Source of the DNA: Salegentibacter sp.
GTDB taxonomy: Bacteria > Bacteroidota > Bacteroidia > Flavobacteriales > Flavobacteriaceae
Direction: 5' to 3'
DNA: 64,000 nucleotides
NCBI GenBank assembly: GCA_017795085.1
Contig: CP051246.1
Span: 2,110,514-2,174,513, forward strand
Under the pieces are notes generated by a model. It was not told the origin of the DNA. It made no database searches and worked only from the letters and a program-made list of their open reading frames with translations. Both the position numbers and the translations under genes were made by a program. Of this stretch, positions 1 to 9,087 are shown in pieces (the stretch's first letter is position 1; every line of letters starts with the position of its first letter).

Positions 1-399
1 TTTAGTATCGATATTCTGGAAATTGAAAAAAAATATGCTGAAGAAAAGCAGGTACGTATCCGAAAACAAACCCATATCGTAGTTTCCATTATCCTTATTT
101 TAGTAATGATGGCCTTTAAATATGCGATTGCCGATAAAAGTGTAATCAATAAATTATTTGAATTTGCGGGTTACACCTATGGTCCGCTTTTAGGGCTTTA
201 CACGCTGGGGCTTTTTACAAAAATGAAAGTTAAAGATAAACTGGTACCACTGGTTGCTGTGTTATCTCCGGTACTTTCTTATATCATCAGTTCCAACAGC
301 CTGGCCTGGTTGGGATTTGAATTTGGTTTTTTTATATTAATCCTAAACGGCTCTATTAGTATTCTGGGCTTAATATTGATTAGAAGTAAGCATCACTAA
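1..399 (+). CDS. Sodium:solute symporter, C-terminal part (5' end outside window)
   Basis: The reading frame is open from base 1, so the protein starts upstream; 132 residues are visible. A charged cytoplasmic stretch (about residues 5-25) is followed by three hydrophobic segments ending in a short basic tail (IRSKHH). The motif GYTYGPLLGLYTLGLFTK is typical of the last helices of Bacteroidota members of the SSS family, which carry solutes such as sugars, amino acids or sialic acid with sodium across the inner membrane. The substrate cannot be told from this end. The last 30 bases overlap the 3' end of the convergent broken CoA-binding gene. Family assignment is fairly firm, substrate unknown. 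Confidence 0.75.
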   Translation, partial: FSIDILEIEKKYAEEKQVRIRKQTHIVVSIILILVMMAFKYAIADKSVINKLFEFAGYTYGPLLGLYTLGLFTKMKVKDKLVPLVAVLSPVLSYIISSNSLAWLGFEFGFFILILNGSISILGLILIRSKHH

Positions 400-732
400 A
401 GTACAGGCAGGTATGGCTTCAATATTATTTTTTTTCAGTATTTGATAAAGTTCCGGGTTTTCAGTCACGGGATTAAAAATTACCCGTCTTGGTTCTAGTG
501 AGAGGATATAATTATAATATTCCGGTTAATTTTTAGCTCCCAGATAAAGCATAATAGTGTCTACATTCTTATATGCCAATTTTTCGGTTTCGATTTTCAC
601 CCCTTCAACTTCGCCTTTTCTTAAACCAAGCGCCACGGTTGGCTGGTTTGCCTCAACCAACCATTTTATAGCCATGTTGGAATAAGGTGAAGGATAAGTT
701 AAAGCACCGATTACTAATGTTTTTTTCTTCAT
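370..732 (-). pseudogene. CoA-binding domain protein (YccU-like) interrupted by an in-frame stop
   Basis: The first 68 codons (732 down to 529) give a Rossmann-type start, MKKKTLVIGALTYPSPYSNM, ending in LYLGAKN. A TAA follows at 528-526. Reading on in the same frame gives PEYYNYILSLEPRRVIFNP and ends CTLVMLTSNQY before TAA at 372-370. That is the expected second half of the small CoA-binding family (about 120 aa), in which a Gln normally follows KN. The lesion is therefore one substitution (CAA to TAA on the gene strand), with no frameshift. The N-terminal loop is also unusual for the family (GALTYPSP where GASTNPSR is usual, from memory). The 3' end overlaps the symporter gene by 30 bases. 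Either a recently inactivated gene or a truncated half-domain. Confidence 0.8.
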
Positions 733-756
733 ATCACAAAGATATATTTTTCAATG

Positions 757-878
757 CCCTTGTAACAATTCTATTGTAAAAGGGTCTTTATTATAAATCT
801 CCCAATGGTTTTTGATGGTTAGTGGCCAACGGGAATTTTAACCCATAATTCCGAATTATGGGTTTTTTTATTTTTTTT
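757..878 (+). ncRNA. Candidate small structured RNA or leader, unknown class
   Basis: A first hairpin pairs CCCTT (757-761) with AAGGG (780-784) and, inside it, ACAAT (765-769) with ATTGT (773-777). About 55 bases later a strong terminator-like hairpin with a T-run ends near 878. No plus-strand gene precedes the terminator since the symporter stop at 399, and the next plus-strand gene starts 220 bases after it. The terminator may therefore end a short independent RNA, or attenuate a long leader of the receptor gene. No promoter was identified and I do not recognise a known RNA family. Confidence 0.25.
841..878 (+). terminator. Rho-independent terminator-like hairpin upstream of the receptor gene
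   Basis: ACCCATAATTC (841-851) is perfectly complementary to GAATTATGGGT (853-863) and is followed by T7, A and a long T-run. In RNA the innermost pairs would open to form a loop. The position is odd: it lies 225 bases before the start of the downstream gene. Confidence 0.7.
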
Positions 879-1102
879 TCTAAAAACTGTAACATTTCAT
901 TTTTATACTCGTCTTTATAATGTAAGCAAATTGCAATTTTCCGAATATTTGTATTTATCTAATTGGTAATACAAAGTATTAGGTTATAAAAATTAACATA
1001 AAAACACTTGGGATTTACTCAATTTTTCGAGGTCATTCATCAATCAATTATGTATAACAAGGTAATTTATTTTACACACTAATCATCAAAATCAATCAAA
1101 AA

Positions 1103-3457
1103 ATGAAACAGTTATTTTTAATCATCATTAGTTTTTGCAGTTTAAATGCTTTTGCCAACGAAATCTTTGGAGATGTTTCGGGAAAAGTAATAGATGAACA
1201 ATTAAATGAACCTATCCCCTACGCCACTGTGGTTATCCATGATAAGGAAGGAAACCTGATTTCAGGTAACACTTCTTCAGATGACGGAACTTTTGTAATT
1301 GATAAAATTCCGGCTGGGAACTATGTATTTCAGGTGCAATTTATAGGCTATGAAACCTATTCCGAAGAAATCAATATTTCTAAAAACAATACCCATATTA
1401 ATTTAGGGGAAATTTCATTACAGGCCAATGTTGCCGAACTAGATGACGTAACAGTAGTAGCAGAGCGAACTACTATTGAGCAGCGAATAGACCGAAAAGT
1501 GATTAATCTTGGAAAAGACCTGACCACCACCGGTGCCAGTGCCGCTGAAATTATGAATAACCTGCCTTCAGTAAATGTAGACCAGGATGGTAATATCTCA
1601 CTTCGCGGAAATTCAAACGTTCGTATTTTAATAGATGGTCGCCCTACCAATATGGACCCCTCACAGGTACTTCAGCAAATTCCACCAACATCCATTAAAA
1701 GTATTGAGCTTATTACCAATCCTTCCGCAAAATATAATCCTGAAGGAATGAGTGGCATCATTAATATCATTCTGCATAAAAATGCCAATGATGGCTTTAA
1801 TGGAAACCTCAATGCCGGGATTACCCAGGGCGAAAACACCCGTTACAACGGAACCCTGGATATGAACTACCGAAAAGGGAAATTCAATTTTTACGGGAAT
1901 TTTAGTGCGCAAACAGGCGACCGCAACAACCTTGGACGAATTTATCTACCGGAAGATAATTATCGTCAAAATTTTGATTTAACCAATAAAAGAGAAAGTT
2001 ATCTATATAAAGTGGGCGTTGATTTTTATTTAAATGATAACAATACTTTCTCTTTTTTTACCAACCAAAATTATTTTATGGGTGGACCTAAAGGTGCTTT
2101 AAGAATTCTATATCCTAACAATCCAGAGCTAAATTTAACCCAAAACCTAGATCTGAATTTTGACAATTTAAATGCGACTTACAATTTCGCCTACGACCAT
2201 AAATTTAATGATAAAGGCCACAAAATACTACTAGAGGTAGATTATAATGATTTTGAAGAAGATGAAAACTCCTATTTTGATTTTACAGGAAATACAGCCG
2301 GTTTAATAGATTATGATGAATATGTATATCAAAATCGCCAAAATATAACCGCCAATCTTGATTATGAAAATCCGATAGGGGAAAATGCAAAATTGGAAAT
2401 GGGCGCTGAAGCCAGAATTTTGGATACCGATAATGATTACAGTACTGAAAACCCAGAAATGGATAATTCAACATATCAATACAAACGCGATATTTACAGC
2501 TTTTACACCACTTTTGGTCAGGAATTTGAAAAATGGTCCTATCAAGCCGGAGCAAGATTAGAAAATTTTCATGTAGATGCTATTTACAATGGCGAAGAAG
2601 TATTTACTGATGATTATTTTACGGTTTATCCTTCTGGCTATTTAAATTATACGCCTAGCGAGAAAAACAACTACCAGTTAAGTTACAGTCGTCGTGTAGA
2701 TCGGCCTGGTTTTGGACAGGTAAACCCTATCCGGGAAGTTAGTAGCCCAAGGTTAACTGTTACCGGAAATCCTGAACTTACCCCTCAATTCACGAATTCT
2801 TTAGAATTAAATTACACCCGGAATATCGAAAGCAAAGGAAGCCTTACCGCCGGCGTTTTTTACCGGAATATGAACGATCAAATAAGTCAGATTTTTGCTG
2901 AAGACCCCGACGAAGCCGGTTCCCTTCTCTTAACATATGATAATTTTGACGATAATAACTCTTACGGTATAGAACTTTCAGCAAATTACAAATTCACCAA
3001 ATGGTGGAGTACTAACTCTAGTTGGGAACTTTACAGCCAACAATTACGGGGACTGGTAGGTTCTGACATCTTAGAAACCAACAACACCGCTTTCACTTTT
3101 AGGAGCAACCATACTTTTAAAGCTACTGAGCAACTCAGTTTTCAGTTATTCGGGTTCTACCGAAGTGCTGCAAAAGATTTACAGATGGATATGAAACCTA
3201 TATACTTTATGAATACCGGTGCCCGATATTCATTCTGGGAAAATAAGGCCAGTTTAAGCCTGAACTTTAATGATGTTTTTAACACTCAGGAATTCCGCTT
3301 TGATAATGGTAGGCCAATGCCACAGGAAGGCCGCTTTAAAGGCGAAACCCAAAATATTTACCTGGGTTTTAGTTACCGTTTTGGAGGTGCTAAAAACCAG
3401 GCTATGAAGAGAAAGCAACGTGATGATAATGAAGCCCAGGGTGGCGGAATTATGTAA
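1103..3457 (+). CDS. TonB-dependent outer-membrane receptor, CarboxypepD_reg plus plug plus OMP_b-brl_3 type
   Basis: 784 aa with a signal peptide (residues 1-18, ending FANE). A carboxypeptidase-regulatory-like beta sandwich spans about 25-105 (SGKVIDEQLNEPIPYATV). A plug domain follows at about 130-225 (AAEIMNNLPSVNVDQDG, then LIDGRPTN, then NPSAKYNPEGMSGIINI), and then a long beta barrel. The NPSAKY...GIINI pattern and the length place it with the outer membrane beta-barrel family common in Bacteroidota rather than with SusC, and no SusD partner adjoins. The ligand is unknown. It ends in a basic, Gly-rich tail (QGGGIM) instead of the usual terminal aromatic residue. It is transcribed alone and ends in a bidirectional terminator. 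Confidence 0.88.
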   Translation: MKQLFLIIISFCSLNAFANEIFGDVSGKVIDEQLNEPIPYATVVIHDKEGNLISGNTSSDDGTFVIDKIPAGNYVFQVQFIGYETYSEEINISKNNTHINLGEISLQANVAELDDVTVVAERTTIEQRIDRKVINLGKDLTTTGASAAEIMNNLPSVNVDQDGNISLRGNSNVRILIDGRPTNMDPSQVLQQIPPTSIKSIELITNPSAKYNPEGMSGIINIILHKNANDGFNGNLNAGITQGENTRYNGTLDMNYRKGKFNFYGNFSAQTGDRNNLGRIYLPEDNYRQNFDLTNKRESYLYKVGVDFYLNDNNTFSFFTNQNYFMGGPKGALRILYPNNPELNLTQNLDLNFDNLNATYNFAYDHKFNDKGHKILLEVDYNDFEEDENSYFDFTGNTAGLIDYDEYVYQNRQNITANLDYENPIGENAKLEMGAEARILDTDNDYSTENPEMDNSTYQYKRDIYSFYTTFGQEFEKWSYQAGARLENFHVDAIYNGEEVFTDDYFTVYPSGYLNYTPSEKNNYQLSYSRRVDRPGFGQVNPIREVSSPRLTVTGNPELTPQFTNSLELNYTRNIESKGSLTAGVFYRNMNDQISQIFAEDPDEAGSLLLTYDNFDDNNSYGIELSANYKFTKWWSTNSSWELYSQQLRGLVGSDILETNNTAFTFRSNHTFKATEQLSFQLFGFYRSAAKDLQMDMKPIYFMNTGARYSFWENKASLSLNFNDVFNTQEFRFDNGRPMPQEGRFKGETQNIYLGFSYRFGGAKNQAMKRKQRDDNEAQGGGIM

Positions 3458-3490
3458 ACTTTGTTTTATTTAATTTGTTTGTTTTAGCCA

Positions 3491-3518
3491 AAAAACCCGG
3501 TTGGAAGACCGGGTTTTT
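3491..3518. terminator. Bidirectional rho-independent terminator
   Basis: AAAAACCCGGT (3491-3501) pairs perfectly with ACCGGGTTTTT (3508-3518) around a 6-base loop. The A-run and T-run on either side let it serve both the receptor gene (plus strand) and the convergent ABC-F gene (minus strand). Confidence 0.85.
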
Positions 3519-3580
3519 ACTTGATATTATAGCATTAATAAGCTCGAAGTACGCCCCCGAGTTATATATAAAAAAATGAA

Positions 3581-5251
<1,671 letters not shown>

Positions 5252-5313
5252 TTAAGACCACAATAATAAAGATTAACGTTTTAATTGCGCTTTTAACGCG
5301 TGGTTAACAGTGA

Positions 5314-5338
5314 TGGCCTTTAAGGCCAATTATATTTG
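5314..5338 (+). promoter_or_regulatory. -7 box with an adjoining perfect inverted repeat
   Basis: TATATTTG at 5331-5338 matches the Bacteroidota -7 box. Just upstream, TGGCCTT (5314-5320) and AAGGCCA (5322-5328) form a perfect 7-bp inverted repeat with a 1-base spacer. It sits where a -33 element should be, and no TTG is present there. The layout fits an operator or activator site for the lipoprotein gene at 5378. Confidence 0.45.
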
Positions 5339-5377
5339 TCACATGATGTTCCAAATCTTTAGTTTTTAAAGCACTGC

Positions 5378-6790
5378 ATGAAATTACAACTACTTGTATT
5401 TTCGCTTTTTAGCATCCTGATTTTCGGTTGTTCACCCAATAAAGAAAATGACTCTGTTTTTATTGGCGGCGAAATTATAAACCCTGTTTCTGAATATTTT
5501 ATTTTATCTCGCGATGATAAAATAATCGATACCGTATTTCTTAATCAGAAAAATCAGTTTAGACAACAATTTAAAGGTTTAAAAGAAGGTATCTATACCT
5601 TTAATCACCCCCCCGAAAACCAAATTATGTATTTAAGCCCCGGCGATAGTATTATGCTCTGGTTAAATACCATGGATTTTGACCAATCTATTAATTTTAG
5701 TGGGCGTGGAGCCGAAAAAAGTAGCTATTTACTAGAAATGTTTCTTCATAATCAAGAAAATAATGATTTTATACTCTCTTATTATAAAATTCCCCCTGCT
5801 GAATTTGCCAGTATCACCGATTCCATCCGTAAACATAGGTATAACAAATTAAACAGGTTTATTGAAAACAAAGAATATTCTGAGAAATTCCTTGATATTG
5901 CCGAAGCTAGTATAGATTACGAATATTTCCATTTGCGGGAGCGTTATACCTTTTTAGCCGAAAAATATTATCGGGAACTTGCCGAGCAAATCCCCAAAGG
6001 TTTTCATAATTATCGAGATGAAATTGATTTTAATAACAAAAACCTTAGCTCCTATTATGTTTACAATAATTTTATAGAAGATTTTTTACGTACACAGGCT
6101 ATAGAACGCTGTAGAAGTCAAAATAACCCGGAATGTTATAATCTTACTAATTATGAAGGCATAAAATACCGTATTTTATTAGGTGATTCGTTAATTGAGG
6201 AGAAAAAAATAAAAAATCGGTTTTTAAATCGGCTGGCTTCACAAGGAATCACTTTTGCAAAAGATTCCACCGATATCGAAGCTACTTTAGCATTACTGGA
6301 CAGTATAAATTACTCTGGGAATTTTGAAGATATCAAGACCATGGCCACTATTCAGAAACGATTATTACCAGGCAACAATCTTGGAGAACTCGAGCTTTTA
6401 AATAAAGATCTAAATTCAATAAAAATTAAAGCTCTTACACAAAAACCTGCAGTAACCTATCATTGGTCTATGTATTCAAAAGGACATTTTTATTGGCAAC
6501 AAAACATTATTAACCGTCTTAGAGAACGCTATCCTGAAGTTGATTTTATAGGAATAAATATCGATAATAACACTAAGCAAACCTGGCAAAAAATTGTACG
6601 TGAGGATAGCAAAGACCCCAAGTACGAATTTCAACTGGGCGAAGTAGATGTAAACCGTGAACTTTTACAAGCTTACCTTCACAAACTCTTTTTTATAGAT
6701 TCTTCGGGTACTATTGTTTACGGGGGCGCAAAACTCAATTCTCCCACCTTTGAACGCGAAATCCTGGAATTTTTAAACAGTCAGGAATAA
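5378..6790 (+). CDS. Lipoprotein with C-terminal thioredoxin-like fold lacking the CxxC motif
   Basis: 470 aa. A signal peptide with lipobox (LIFGC, Cys18) predicts a lipid-anchored periplasmic or outer-membrane protein. The N-terminal third is beta-rich (ILSRDDKIIDTVFLNQKNQF) like the DUF4369-type start of Bacteroidota TlpA-like proteins. The middle is helical and charged. Residues about 345-470 look like a thioredoxin fold (FIGINIDNNTKQTWQKIV, then LFFIDSSGTIVYGG), but the redox site reads TYHWSMYSKGH with no cysteine. It therefore cannot act as a disulfide oxidoreductase. A binding or structural role is possible. It is monocistronic with its own promoter-like element. Confidence 0.65.
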   Translation: MKLQLLVFSLFSILIFGCSPNKENDSVFIGGEIINPVSEYFILSRDDKIIDTVFLNQKNQFRQQFKGLKEGIYTFNHPPENQIMYLSPGDSIMLWLNTMDFDQSINFSGRGAEKSSYLLEMFLHNQENNDFILSYYKIPPAEFASITDSIRKHRYNKLNRFIENKEYSEKFLDIAEASIDYEYFHLRERYTFLAEKYYRELAEQIPKGFHNYRDEIDFNNKNLSSYYVYNNFIEDFLRTQAIERCRSQNNPECYNLTNYEGIKYRILLGDSLIEEKKIKNRFLNRLASQGITFAKDSTDIEATLALLDSINYSGNFEDIKTMATIQKRLLPGNNLGELELLNKDLNSIKIKALTQKPAVTYHWSMYSKGHFYWQQNIINRLRERYPEVDFIGINIDNNTKQTWQKIVREDSKDPKYEFQLGEVDVNRELLQAYLHKLFFIDSSGTIVYGGAKLNSPTFEREILEFLNSQE

Positions 6791-6904
6791 AATAAATTGG
6801 TTCAAGGTTTAAAATTTGACATTTAGTTTTCAGTATCCAATTTTTAGAAGTAGGAAACTCCCAATTTTCTAGGCCTAACAGGTTAAAGCGTATATTGCAA
6901 CATA

Positions 6905-7064
6905 CTAGTGTTAAGTTAAGCATAGTTTAGCCGGCCCAAGTTTTGTTCTTTTTCCCTTTTTCTTCGTTGGAAAAGCCTCACTTAGCTATGCTATGCTACG
7001 TTTTTCCGCCTCCAAAAAGAAAAAAATTGCGGCAACTTAACCGACACACTGAACTTAACACTAG
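6905..7064. repeat. 160-bp MITE-like palindromic element with 13-bp terminal inverted repeats
   Basis: CTAGTGTTAAGTT (6905-6917) and AACTTAACACTAG (7052-7064) are perfect inverted copies bounding 160 bp. The interior is rich in smaller inverted pairs, such as GGAAAA against TTTTCC and a T-rich run against an A-rich run. It carries no transposase ORF. No clear target-site duplication was found. From memory, similar elements with the same core (GCTATGCTATGC) recur in other Flavobacteriaceae, but no second copy was found in this window. The right end lies in the reading frame of the FecCD-type permease. Confidence 0.75.
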
Positions 7065-8163
7065 ATTTGCTTTAAAAGTTTTAGCACCAACGAAAAATTC
7101 AGATATTTACATTCTCAATTCCATTGCCAATCTTTTGTTCAAAAACAATTATATACTTGTACTTTCTCTACTCCTGCTATGCGTAGGTTTACTCACCTTA
7201 GTCAATCTGGCCAGTGGTTCGGTAAATATTCCGGTAAAAGATGTAATCGCATCCCTTTCTAATTTTGAGGTTAGTAAAGATACCTGGAGATATATCGTAC
7301 TGGAATACCGGCTTCCTAAAGCAATTACAGCAATTATTACCGGATCGGGCCTTGCAGTTAGCGGACTTCTAATGCAAACTCTTTTTAGAAACCCTTTGGC
7401 CGGACCGTATGTATTAGGATTAAGTAGTGGCGCGAGCCTGGGGGTTGCCATTGTTTATATGGGAGCCGGAATATTTGGCGGAACTTTCGCTGCTTTATTA
7501 CTTTCTAAATGGAGCGTAGTCATTGCTTCCAGTTTGGGTAGTTTATTGGTTTTACTTGCTGTAATGATTGCTTCCTTAAAACTTAGGGATACTATGGCTA
7601 TTCTTATTATCGGGTTAATGTTTGCCAGTTTAACCGCTGCTGTGGTAAGTGTCCTTTCTTATTTTAGTCCTGCAACAGATTTACAACAATATATATTCTG
7701 GTCTTTTGGAAGTTTAGGAAATCTTTCCTGGGAAGAAGTCTTGGTTTTAAGCCTTTTTTGGATACTTGGAATTATTCTTTCCATCGCCTGTATTAAAAAC
7801 CTTAACAGCTTATTACTCGGCGAACAATACGCAAAAAGTTTGGGGGTTAGCATACAAAGCAATCGGTTTTTAGTGATTATCGCCACCAGCTTACTGGCCG
7901 GAAGTATTACCGCTTTCGCCGGCCCTATCGCTTTTGTTGGATTGGCAGTACCGCATTTAATCAGACAGGTTATTCCTACCAATAATCATAGTATCTTAAT
8001 TCCGGCTGTAATTTTAGGTGGGGCGGTTTTAATGCTTTTGTGCGATATTGCCGCACAAATACCGGGCACCGAATACACTTTACCCATAAATGCCATTACC
8101 TCTATAATTGGAGCACCGGTAGTGATTTGGTTATTGGTTAGAAAACGCCGATTTTTATTCTAA
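6943..8163 (+). CDS. FecCD-family ABC permease for iron-siderophore, heme or cobalamin uptake
   Basis: From about residue 66 the sequence is a standard FecCD permease: many hydrophobic helices, LEYRLPKAITAIITGSGLAVSG, TLFRNPLAGPYVLGLSSGAS, and the EAA-like loop FAGPIAFVGLAVPHL. It imports a metal chelate across the inner membrane with the ATPase at 8232. The start is doubtful. An ATG at 6943 or 6988 gives the long form, but residues 1-41 then come from the MITE-like element. A TTG at 7135 would leave 342 aa, the normal family length. The insertion may have displaced the original start. No substrate-binding protein gene is adjacent. Function firm, N-terminus uncertain. Confidence 0.85.
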   Translation: MFFFPFSSLEKPHLAMLCYVFPPPKRKKLRQLNRHTELNTRFALKVLAPTKNSDIYILNSIANLLFKNNYILVLSLLLLCVGLLTLVNLASGSVNIPVKDVIASLSNFEVSKDTWRYIVLEYRLPKAITAIITGSGLAVSGLLMQTLFRNPLAGPYVLGLSSGASLGVAIVYMGAGIFGGTFAALLLSKWSVVIASSLGSLLVLLAVMIASLKLRDTMAILIIGLMFASLTAAVVSVLSYFSPATDLQQYIFWSFGSLGNLSWEEVLVLSLFWILGIILSIACIKNLNSLLLGEQYAKSLGVSIQSNRFLVIIATSLLAGSITAFAGPIAFVGLAVPHLIRQVIPTNNHSILIPAVILGGAVLMLLCDIAAQIPGTEYTLPINAITSIIGAPVVIWLLVRKRRFLF

Positions 8164-8231
8164 TGAAGTCCACTATAAGTATTAAATAATTATTTAATAC
8201 ATATCAAAATAGATCTAATTCAGTTTTTTAT

Positions 8232-9026
8232 ATGAACACCAATCCTAAAAATAGCATATTAAAAACCGAAAACCTTAACATTGGCTACCCCGGAAAAAAA
8301 TCGGGGGTACTTATTGCTGAAAATTTAAATATTGAAATAAATCCTGCAGAATTAGTGGCAGTTATCGGCATTAACGGAATTGGAAAATCAACTTTATTAC
8401 GTACCCTAAGCGGAGTACAACCGGCACTGTCAGGAAAAATTCGCATAGATGGCAAAGAACTTGAAAAATTAGATGCGCTTAGTCAGGCTTCCCTTATTAG
8501 TTTGGTACTTACAGGCCAGCCTGTTTCCAAAAATCTCAGCGTTTTTGAACTTGTAGCCCTTGGCAGACAACCCTATACCAATTGGATTGGCCGCTTAACC
8601 AAAAAAGACTTGCGCCAAATTAAAAAAGCTTTATCCCTGGTAGATATTGAAAATTTAGAACAACAAAAATGTTACGAATTAAGTGACGGGCAAATGCAAA
8701 AAGCACTTATTGCCCGGGCCCTGACACAAGATACTCCGCTGGTAATTTTAGATGAACCAACCACACACCTGGATCTTTATCATAAGGCCTATGTACTAAA
8801 ATTACTAAAAAAACTAACCCAAAAAACCAACAAAGCCATTGTTTTTGCCTCCCATGAAATTAACCTAGCACTGCAATTATGCGATAAAATTATCCTGATG
8901 CAAAAAGACAAATTAATAAGCGGAAGTCCCAAAGACCTAGTTAGGTTTGATGAACTTGAAAAAGTTTTCCCACCCGATCTTATTTTTTTTGATAAACAAA
9001 GTGCTTCTTTTAAAATAAAAACCTGA
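8232..9026 (+). CDS. ABC transporter ATP-binding protein, FecE/HmuV/BtuD type
   Basis: 264 aa. Walker A GINGIGKST at about 48-56, Q-loop region LVLTGQPV, signature LSDGQMQK (D in place of the usual second-position G), Walker B LVILDEPT, D-loop THLDL and H-loop ASHEINLAL. The order, and the short C-terminal tail, fit ATPases of type II metal-chelate importers. It starts 68 bases after the FecCD permease and would energise it. The substrate (heme, siderophore or cobalamin) cannot be decided without the binding protein, which is not in this window. Confidence 0.88.
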   Translation: MNTNPKNSILKTENLNIGYPGKKSGVLIAENLNIEINPAELVAVIGINGIGKSTLLRTLSGVQPALSGKIRIDGKELEKLDALSQASLISLVLTGQPVSKNLSVFELVALGRQPYTNWIGRLTKKDLRQIKKALSLVDIENLEQQKCYELSDGQMQKALIARALTQDTPLVILDEPTTHLDLYHKAYVLKLLKKLTQKTNKAIVFASHEINLALQLCDKIILMQKDKLISGSPKDLVRFDELEKVFPPDLIFFDKQSASFKIKT

Positions 9027-9059
9027 GTGCTTCCCTGTTTCAGGTTAATGGCAATTAAG

Positions 9060-9067
9060 TATCTTTG
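9060..9067 (+). promoter_or_regulatory. Probable -7 box of rmuC
   Basis: TATCTTTG matches TAnnTTTG and lies 20 bases before the rmuC start codon. No TTG occurs at a proper distance upstream, so the -33 element is unclear. Confidence 0.5.
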
Positions 9068-9087
9068 AAAAAATCGGTACTAATTGT

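Larger units (their letters stand above)
733..1102. other. 370-bp intergenic region upstream of a TonB-dependent receptor
   Basis: Lies between the broken CoA-binding gene (minus strand) and the receptor gene at 1103 (plus strand). It contains two hairpins, 757-784 and 841-863 plus T-run, listed separately, then about 220 bases of AT-rich leader. No convincing ORF is seen. No clean TTG plus TAnnTTTG promoter pair could be assigned to the receptor gene. Confidence 0.6.
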
